From Aggregatilineales bacterium (GTDB lineage: Bacteria > Chloroflexota > Anaerolineae > Aggregatilineales > Ch27): DNA of 64,000 bases. How positions within the stretch are numbered: position 1 is the first letter of the stretch; every line of letters begins with the position of its first letter. Positions 58,499-64,000 of the stretch are shown in pieces. The notes under the pieces are model-generated. The model was not told the DNA's origin and ran no database searches. It worked only from the letters and a program-made list of their open reading frames with translations. The stretch is taken from positions 1 through 64,000 of the forward strand of contig JARKNX010000097.1 of NCBI GenBank assembly GCA_029976025.1. The letters are read 5' to 3'. Made by a program: the position numbers and the translations under genes.

Positions 58499-59677
58499 AT
58501 GAGCGATTTCGAGATGGTGCCCGGCGAGAATTTTGCCCAGATTAAGGTGGTGGGCATCGGCGGCGGCGGCGGCAACGCCGTGAACCGGATGATTGCGGAA
58601 GGGATGGGCGGCGTGGAGTTCATCTCCATCAACACCGATGCCCAGGCTCTGATGCTCTCCCACGCCAAGACCCGTGTGCGGATTGGCGACAAACTCACCC
58701 GCGGCCTGGGGGCCGGCGGGAATCCGGAGGTAGGGCGCAAGGCTGCCGAAGAAAGCGGCGACGAGCTGTATGAAGTCCTGCGCGGGGCCGATATGGTCTT
58801 CATCACCTGCGGCATGGGGGGCGGCACCGGCACCGGCGCTGCGCCTATTGTGGCCCAGGTCGCCAAGGAACTTGGCGCGCTGACTATCGGCGTCGTCACC
58901 CGCCCCTTCAGCTTCGAGGGCAAGCGCCGGCAGGATGCCGCTGAAACCGGTATTGAATCCCTCAAGGGCCATGTGGACACCCTGATTGTGATTCCGAACG
59001 ATCGCCTGCTCCAGATTGCCGACAAGCGCGCCAGTCTGCAGGATGCCTTCCGCGTTGCTGACGATGTGTTGCGCCAGGGTATTCAGGGCATTTCCGAGCT
59101 GATTACGGTGCCCGGCCTGATCAATCTGGACTTCGCCGACGTGCGCACGATTATGTCAGAGGGCGGGGCGGCGCTGATGGCGGTTGGCGCAGCCGCCGGT
59201 GAGGATCGCGCCCGGAAGGCCGCCGAGGCGGCAGTCAGCAGCCAACTGCTGGATGTGACGATCGACGGCGCGCGCGGCATTCTCTTCAACGTCACAGGCG
59301 GCCCGGACCTCACCCTGTTCGAGGTCAACGAGGCGGCGGCTATCATTAAGGATACGGCGCATCCTGATGTAAACCTGATCTTCGGCGCGGTCGTCGATCC
59401 GAATATGGGCGACACGGTGCGCATCACCGTTATTGCCACCGGCTTCGAACAGAGTCGCGTTGCCCGTCGCGAACTTCAGCAGCAGCCGGTTGCCAGGCCG
59501 GCGGCCAGCGCCAGCCGGCCCGTTCAGCAGCCGCAGCCTCGTCCGGTGCAGCCGGCGCCTTCCCAGCCAACGCCGCCTGCTCAGGAACCGCCGAGCCAGC
59601 CGGCTGACTCCGGTGGGTACTATACGTCGTACGACAGCGGCAACATGGATATCCCCACCTTCCTGCGCAAGCGCTAG
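58499..59677 (+). CDS. ftsZ: Cell division protein FtsZ
   Basis: A 392-residue tubulin-like GTPase that forms the Z ring. It has [16 protein letters not shown] (17-32), the tubulin signature [12 protein letters not shown] (105-116), and the T7 loop [12 protein letters not shown] near 205 with the catalytic Asp. The body ends near 318 ([10 protein letters not shown]), followed by a Pro/Gln-rich flexible linker (about 322-375) and the C-terminal peptide DIPTFLRKR, which binds FtsA and other partners. GGAGG precedes the ATG by five bases. It ends the division cluster. Confidence 0.98.
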   Translation: MSDFEMVPGENFAQIKVVGIGGGGGNAVNRMIAEGMGGVEFISINTDAQALMLSHAKTRVRIGDKLTRGLGAGGNPEVGRKAAEESGDELYEVLRGADMVFITCGMGGGTGTGAAPIVAQVAKELGALTIGVVTRPFSFEGKRRQDAAETGIESLKGHVDTLIVIPNDRLLQIADKRASLQDAFRVADDVLRQGIQGISELITVPGLINLDFADVRTIMSEGGAALMAVGAAAGEDRARKAAEAAVSSQLLDVTIDGARGILFNVTGGPDLTLFEVNEAAAIIKDTAHPDVNLIFGAVVDPNMGDTVRITVIATGFEQSRVARRELQQQPVARPAASASRPVQQPQPRPVQPAPSQPTPPAQEPPSQPADSGGYYTSYDSGNMDIPTFLRKR

Positions 59678-59681
59678 GTGG

Positions 59682-59702
59682 GGCGGGCGCCTTCGCCCCG
59701 CC
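59682..59702 (+). terminator. Possible terminator hairpin after ftsZ
   Basis: GGCGGG pairs with CCCGCC around a nine-base loop, five bases after the ftsZ stop. No T-run follows, so efficiency is doubtful. Confidence 0.4.
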
Positions 59703-59960
59703 GGGCGATTCGGGGCGCTCGCTGCAGTGCCACAGGTGGATATCTCCTCAGGACAGGCCCTTCTTCCTGGTGTGTTCTGCTACGTCAGGGGGGAGGGCCG
59801 TGTGTTGCCTGTCAAAGGTGCGCAGGTTTGGAATACCTAACTTTAGCAATTGTGTTCGGGTATTTTTCTCGTGCCAAGCTCAGTGATAAATTTTAACGTA
59901 AAATAGTACCAGAGTACTGTGCAGCGGCGCCCACGATCCTGATACACTGTAGTCCCGGCA
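59703..59960 (+). other. Non-coding spacer between ftsZ and the NrdR boxes
   Basis: No supported gene is seen in these 258 bases. The right part (59840-59920) is AT-rich and carries a small inverted repeat, AGTAC/GTACT (59905-59918). TACACT at 59943-59948 could be a -10 box but lacks a good -35. The transcription start of the nrdR operon could therefore not be fixed. Confidence 0.5.
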
Positions 59961-60007
59961 CCACCATATACAGGGGGGTAACTCACTTGAACCCCCATAT
60001 ATGGGGG
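59961..60007 (+). promoter_or_regulatory. Tandem NrdR boxes upstream of nrdR-nrdJ
   Basis: Box 1 (59961-59976, CCACCATATACAGGGG) and box 2 (59992-60007) match the NrdR consensus ACACWATATATWGTGT at 11 and 10 of 16 positions. Box 2 lies within a perfect 20-bp palindrome, AACCCCCATATATGGGGGTT (59990-60009). The box centres are exactly 31 bp apart, about three helical turns, the standard spacing. A candidate promoter (TTGAAC 59987-59992, TATGAG 60009-60014) overlaps box 2. NrdR would repress its own operon here when dATP is high. Confidence 0.9.
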
Positions 60008-60073
60008 TTATGAGGAAAGTATCGGTGCGCCGCGCTGATAGTGGGCCTGATTGACCGGAACGGGAGCCTTACC

Positions 60074-60565
60074 ATGAAATGCCCATATTGCGGTGCGGTA
60101 GCAGCTTCGCGGGTGGTAGATACCAGCCATGACTCGCGGGGGGGGATTCGCCGCCGCCGTGAGTGCAACGCCTGTGGTGAACGCTTCAGCACCTACGAGC
60201 GGCCGATCCTCGCCACGCCGATGTTGATCAAGAGCGGCGGGGAGCGCGAGCCGTTCGACCGCGAGAAATTGATTCAGGGGATGCGCATCGCCTGCGCCAA
60301 GCGTCCGGTGGCCGCAACGGACCTGGAGCGGCTGGCAGACCAGATCGAGGCTAATCTGCAGCGCATGGGCAAGGCCGAGATCTCCAGCCGCGTCGTGGGA
60401 GATATGGTTATCGAGGGGCTGAAAGAGCTTGACGCGATTGCCTATGTCCGATATGCCATTGTCTACCTGAAGCTGGACAACCTGACGAGCGTTCGCGAAG
60501 AGATTAACAAGTTGTTGGAAGAGCAGAGCAGAAAGGCTGACAGGGCGGCCAGGCCGACGCCATAG
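60074..60565 (+). CDS. nrdR: Transcriptional repressor NrdR
   Basis: A 163-residue regulator of ribonucleotide reductase genes. An N-terminal zinc ribbon (MKCPYCG, then RRRRECNACGERFSTYER, Cys pairs near 3/6 and 31/34) binds DNA, and an ATP-cone domain (about 49-139: LIKSGGEREPFDREKLIQGMRIACAKRPV) senses ATP/dATP. The ATG at 60074 follows GGGAG and gives the standard start. Two NrdR boxes stand upstream and the class II reductase gene lies 146 bases downstream, so it is probably autoregulated with its target. Confidence 0.97.
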   Translation: MKCPYCGAVAASRVVDTSHDSRGGIRRRRECNACGERFSTYERPILATPMLIKSGGEREPFDREKLIQGMRIACAKRPVAATDLERLADQIEANLQRMGKAEISSRVVGDMVIEGLKELDAIAYVRYAIVYLKLDNLTSVREEINKLLEEQSRKADRAARPTP

Positions 60566-60711
60566 GGGGGCGCTGAGTCTGCGGTCTATCCGGGCCGCCT
60601 CGCCCGTATTGTCATGAAGCAGGTGAATATCGTCGTGTGCAGGGAATCGGGTGTCCACACCGGGTCTGCCCGCTTCCTGGGTATTGTGTTGCTTTTACTG
60701 GGGAGAAAACT

Positions 60712-63279
60712 ATGAAAACCAAGCAATCTGAGGGCCGCGCTGCCCAATCACGCGCCAACGGACATTCTGGCCCTCCGATGCCCTTACGAGAGATTCCTTT
60801 ATCCGAGAATGCGCGTACCGTCCTGGCCAAACGTTATCTGCGTCGGGGGCCGGATGGCAAGCCCGCCGAGACGATACATGAGATGTTCTGGCGCATTGCC
60901 AGTAACGTGGCCAATGCTGAGACTGAGATGGGGGGTGATGCTGAACGCTGGGCGCATCGCTTCTATGACCTGCTGACAGAAATCCGCTTCTTCCCCAACA
61001 GCCCCACCTTCACCGGGGCCGGGACGCCCCTCGGCCAGCTTGCGGCCTGTTTTGTGCTGGCTATTGAGGACGATATGGGGCGCGCGGAGTCCGGCATTTT
61101 CCAGACGCTGCGCGACGCGGCCCTGATTCAGCAGACCGGCGGAGGGAACGGATTCTCATTCAGCCGCCTGCGGCCTAAGGGGGCACTTGTCCGCTCCTCT
61201 ATGGGCAAAGCGACCGGGCCGGTTGGCTTTTTGCGCGTGTACGACCAGGCCTTTGGGGAGATCGCTCAGGGCGGGTCCAGACGCGGCGCAAACATGGCCG
61301 TGCTGCGGATAGACCACCCGGATATCCGCGAATTCATCACCTGCAAAACGAATGAAAGCCATATCACTAACTTCAACATCTCAGTGGGCATCACCGACGC
61401 ATTTATGCGGGCGGTGGAAGAAGACGAAGACTTCGCCCTGATCAATCCGGTTGACGGCCAGGTCTGGGAGATTGTCAAGGCTCGCGAGTTGTTTGATCTG
61501 CTGGCGACGCAGGCTCACCACAATGGCGAGCCGGGCGTGCTGTTCCTGGACGCGGCGAACCGCACCAATCCGGTCCCGCATCTCTATGAGCTGGAAGCGA
61601 CCAATCCCTGTGGCGAGCAGTGGCTCGGCCCGTTCGAGAACTGCTGCCTGGGATCGATCAATCTGATCCGGCACGTGACCGACGATAACCGGGTGGACTG
61701 GGATGGTCTGCAGCAAACAGTTGCCGAGGCTACGCGCTTCCTGGATGACGTGGTGACAGCGAACGCCTATGTGCCCGCTGTCCCCCGGCTGAAGGAGGCT
61801 GCCCATCAGGTCCGTCGCATTGGTCTGGGCATCATGGGGCTGGCCGATATGATGTACCGGCTTGGCATCCGGTACGGGTCTGGCGAAGGCCAGGAGTTCG
61901 GCGCTCAGGTTATGGAATTTGTGCGTTACCACACGATACGCACGAGCATTGATCTGGCCCGGGAGCGCGGCGCTTTCCCGGCTATTGAGGGCAGCCTGTA
62001 CGATCCGGCCAACCTCAGATGGCAGCCGCCGCGCCCGTTGACGCCTTACACGCGCGATTTTGGCCGTCCGACGCTGGACTGGGCGGATGTTGTGGCGGGT
62101 ATCCGGACGTATGGCATCCGCAACGGTGCGCAGAACACTGTCGCGCCGACCGGCACGATCTCAACCGTGGCCGGCTGCGAGGGGTACGGCTGCGAGCCGG
62201 TCTTCGCTCTGGCGTATATTCGGCACGTGAATGACAACGGGCGCGATCTGGAGCTTCAGTATGCCAGCCCGCAGTTCGAGGCGGCTATGCGTCGCGCCGG
62301 GCTGGATGATGATTCCGTCCGGCGCGTGATTGAGCAGGTCAATCTGGAAGGAACCTGCCAGGGTGTGCCTGAGCTGCCGGAGGAGATTCGCCGCGTCTTT
62401 GTCGTCAGCGGCGATGTCACGCCGGAAGAGCATGTCCAGATGCAGGCGGCCTTGCAGGCGTTCGTGGACAATTCCATTTCCAAGACGATTAACATGCCCC
62501 CGGTGGCAACGGTAGACGATGTCAAGCGGGCTTACCGGCTGGCCTGGGAGCTGGGCTGCAAAGGCCTGACCGTCTACGTGACCGGCAGCCGGCAAAAGGT
62601 CGTCCTGGAGACGAAGACAACTCGTGAGGCGAAAGGGGAAGAAGGCCTGGTCGAGGCGCCCGCCGCCGAGCCTGCCGAGCAGAAGCTGTTGTTCCTCTTC
62701 AACGAGGATAAGAAGCCGCGCCCGCTCCGCCTCAGCGGCCAGACCTACCGGATTCAGACGCCGCTGGGGACGACGTATATCACCGTCAACGAGAATGGCG
62801 AAGGGGCCGGCCAGCCGTTTGAGATCTTCCTGTATGCGGCTAAGGCGGGGTCAGATACCGCCGCCGTGACCGAGGCGATGGGGCGGCTGCTTTCGTATAT
62901 ACTGCGCATTTCGTCGCCGGTCAGCCCGCGCAAGCGACTCAAAGAGATTATCCGCCAGCTTTCCGGAATTGGCGGGGGGCGCCCGACCGGGTTCGGCCCG
63001 CAGCGTGTCCGGAGCCTGCCGGATGGCATCGCCCAGATGCTCCAGCTCTATATCGCCGAGACGGAAGAAACGGCCCAGGCGGCGCAGGGAGGGAGCGAGG
63101 CTTCGCTCCCGCACCAGGAGAGGCTGCCCCTGCTGGATCACGGCCATTCAGATCGGCTCACCGCCCCGGCGCGCAGCCGGCTGCGCATCGGCGATCTTTG
63201 TCCGGAGTGCGGCCAGGCGACCTTCATCAATATCGAAGGCTGCCGCAAGTGTGACTCCTGCGGTTATAGCGAGTGCTAA
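60712..63279 (+). CDS. nrdJ: Adenosylcobalamin-dependent ribonucleotide reductase (class II)
   Basis: An 855-residue class II reductase that makes deoxyribonucleotides using adenosylcobalamin, independent of oxygen. The ten-stranded barrel holds [20 protein letters not shown] near 100, [15 protein letters not shown] near 145, [21 protein letters not shown] near 302 with the active-site Cys and Glu, and [28 protein letters not shown] near 470. A C-terminal region (about 655-760) is followed by a zinc ribbon with CPECG and [12 protein letters not shown], which helps re-reduce the active site. The ATG at 60712 follows GGGGAGA. No intein is seen and no B12 riboswitch precedes it. Confidence 0.97.
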   Translation: MKTKQSEGRAAQSRANGHSGPPMPLREIPLSENARTVLAKRYLRRGPDGKPAETIHEMFWRIASNVANAETEMGGDAERWAHRFYDLLTEIRFFPNSPTFTGAGTPLGQLAACFVLAIEDDMGRAESGIFQTLRDAALIQQTGGGNGFSFSRLRPKGALVRSSMGKATGPVGFLRVYDQAFGEIAQGGSRRGANMAVLRIDHPDIREFITCKTNESHITNFNISVGITDAFMRAVEEDEDFALINPVDGQVWEIVKARELFDLLATQAHHNGEPGVLFLDAANRTNPVPHLYELEATNPCGEQWLGPFENCCLGSINLIRHVTDDNRVDWDGLQQTVAEATRFLDDVVTANAYVPAVPRLKEAAHQVRRIGLGIMGLADMMYRLGIRYGSGEGQEFGAQVMEFVRYHTIRTSIDLARERGAFPAIEGSLYDPANLRWQPPRPLTPYTRDFGRPTLDWADVVAGIRTYGIRNGAQNTVAPTGTISTVAGCEGYGCEPVFALAYIRHVNDNGRDLELQYASPQFEAAMRRAGLDDDSVRRVIEQVNLEGTCQGVPELPEEIRRVFVVSGDVTPEEHVQMQAALQAFVDNSISKTINMPPVATVDDVKRAYRLAWELGCKGLTVYVTGSRQKVVLETKTTREAKGEEGLVEAPAAEPAEQKLLFLFNEDKKPRPLRLSGQTYRIQTPLGTTYITVNENGEGAGQPFEIFLYAAKAGSDTAAVTEAMGRLLSYILRISSPVSPRKRLKEIIRQLSGIGGGRPTGFGPQRVRSLPDGIAQMLQLYIAETEETAQAAQGGSEASLPHQERLPLLDHGHSDRLTAPARSRLRIGDLCPECGQATFINIEGCRKCDSCGYSEC

Positions 63280-63329
63280 AAGAGCGGCTGGCGGAAAGTG
63301 CTGAATCGCCCCGATCAGGGTAAAAACGG

Positions 63330-63359
63330 GGACGCTCTGGCAGATCGGAGCGTCCTTTT
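63330..63359 (+). terminator. Terminator of nrdR-nrdJ
   Basis: GGACGCTC pairs perfectly with GAGCGTCC around a 10-base loop, followed by TTTT, 50 bases after the nrdJ stop. Confidence 0.88.
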
Positions 63360-63383
63360 GGTGTTCGGAGCAGGGGAGAGCGG

Positions 63384-64000
63384 ATGAAAGCAGTCGGGCG
63401 GCTGTGGTCACGGTTCTGGGGGCACTGGGTCCGGCTGCCGGTGCTGGCGTGCCTGGCGGCGGTGACGCTGGTCGCTCTGGCGACGGCCGCCGCTCTGCAT
63501 ATATCCGGTAGTGTTGATGAAGCCGCGCCGGCCGATGTGATTGTGGTCCTGGGCGCCGGAGTGGAGGAAGACGCCCGCGCCACTGAGGCTACAACCCGCC
63601 GGGCGGCCCACGCCGCCGCCCTCTTTCACGCCGGTTACGCGCCGGCCGTGATTTGCTCCGGCGGGTTTGCGATAGATCGTCCGATTTCCGAGGCCGAAGC
63701 CTGCGCCAGCGTGCTGGTGGGGCTGGGCGTCCCGCGCCGGGCGATCTGGATCGAGGATCAGAGCAAAAGCACTGAGGAGAACGCGCTCTACACCCGGGTG
63801 CTGATGGCCGGGCAGGGCTGGCAGAGGGCCGTGATCGTGACTGACAGCTTTCATGTCCTGCGGGCGCGGCTGCTGTTCGAGCGGTACGGCGTGACGGTGG
63901 CCGGGCTCAGCCCGGCGCAGGTCACAACGGGGCCGCTGCCGCTGGCGGACTACTTATGGCAGCTCCGGCGGGAAGTTATGGGGTTGTTCTGGGAAGGATT
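63384..64000 (+). CDS. YdcF/SanA-type (DUF218) membrane protein, partial
   Basis: A frame open to the right edge, with 205 codons visible. One N-terminal membrane helix (LPVLACLAAVTLVALATAAAL) is followed by a DUF218 domain: ADVIVVLGAGVEEDARATEATTRRAAHAAALFHAGYAPAVICSGG, then SEAEACASVLVGLGVPRRAIWIEDQSKSTEENALYT and VIVTDSFHVLRARLLFERYG. Members of this family (YdcF, SanA, ElyC) act in the envelope and have been linked to lipid II or polysaccharide handling. GGGGAGAG precedes the ATG. The position after the nrdJ terminator indicates a separate unit. Confidence 0.88.
   Translation, partial: MKAVGRLWSRFWGHWVRLPVLACLAAVTLVALATAAALHISGSVDEAAPADVIVVLGAGVEEDARATEATTRRAAHAAALFHAGYAPAVICSGGFAIDRPISEAEACASVLVGLGVPRRAIWIEDQSKSTEENALYTRVLMAGQGWQRAVIVTDSFHVLRARLLFERYGVTVAGLSPAQVTTGPLPLADYLWQLRREVMGLFWEG

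Noticed and set aside
60566-60711. Cobalamin riboswitch before nrdJ
   Set aside because: No B12-box sequence or multi-arm fold is visible in the 146-base gap; NrdR boxes upstream of nrdR already account for control.
1-64000. Mobile elements, CRISPR arrays, prophage
   Set aside because: No transposase, integrase, direct-repeat array or terminal inverted repeats were seen, and gene style is uniform throughout.

Overview
The window is a compact, high-GC bacterial chromosome segment with almost no spacer DNA. The gene repertoire suggests Chloroflexota, probably Anaerolineae-like. Reasons are: class II (B12-dependent) ribonucleotide reductase paired with NrdR, B12-dependent MetH beside a YitJ-type fusion, an archaeal-type geranylgeranyl reductase with a ferredoxin, many small lipoproteins with Pro/Thr-rich linkers after the lipobox, and a division/cell-wall cluster that lacks mraZ, murE and murF. 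There is no rRNA, and the taxonomic call rests on remembered family distributions, so it is an inference. No insertion sequence, prophage or CRISPR array was seen.

Layout. 1-1049 (minus): the end of an operon running off the left edge, with a small Ras-like GTPase and the start of a possible GTPase-associated partner, preceded by a strong palindrome. 1100-10672 (minus): sulfur-amino-acid block. It holds an aldo/keto reductase, a homocysteine methyltransferase-MTHFR fusion, cysE and cysK (cysK behind a cysteine-codon leader peptide and terminator), then metH and a nucleoside phosphorylase behind a SAM-I riboswitch. 10715-10859 (minus): tRNA-Asn with its own promoter and terminator. 11063-12495 (plus): infC-rpmI-rplT, with infC apparently starting at AUA. 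12575-16176 (plus): SPOUT methyltransferase, DUF711 protein, and hisS behind a histidine-rich leader peptide and terminator. 16231-28621: mixed housekeeping and unknown genes (lipoproteins, DUF1015, lpd, a degenerate kinase-like protein, ferredoxin plus geranylgeranyl reductase). 28806-30113 (plus): a cluster of small membrane proteins sharing an acidic C-terminal motif. 30132-43879: sugar and lipid metabolism (SIS sugar isomerase, KDPG aldolase, glycerate kinase, two acyltransferases, GH1 glycosidase), aspartate kinase under a second SAM-I riboswitch, uvrC, and a membrane glycosyltransferase.

44053-59677 (plus) is the division and cell-wall cluster: rsmH, ftsL-like, ftsI, mraY, murD, ftsW, murG, two tandem CvpA-like membrane proteins, murC, murB, ftsQ, ftsA, ftsZ. 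60074-63279 is nrdR-nrdJ behind two NrdR boxes whose centres are 31 bp apart. A YdcF-type protein runs off the right edge.

The most interesting material is regulatory. Two separate ribosome-mediated attenuators are visible (Cys codons before cysK, His codons before hisS), together with two SAM-I switches and a non-canonical infC start. This suggests a lineage that senses amino-acid supply largely by cis-RNA mechanisms. The left-edge GTPase module and the small paralogous membrane proteins are the best candidates for undescribed protein systems.
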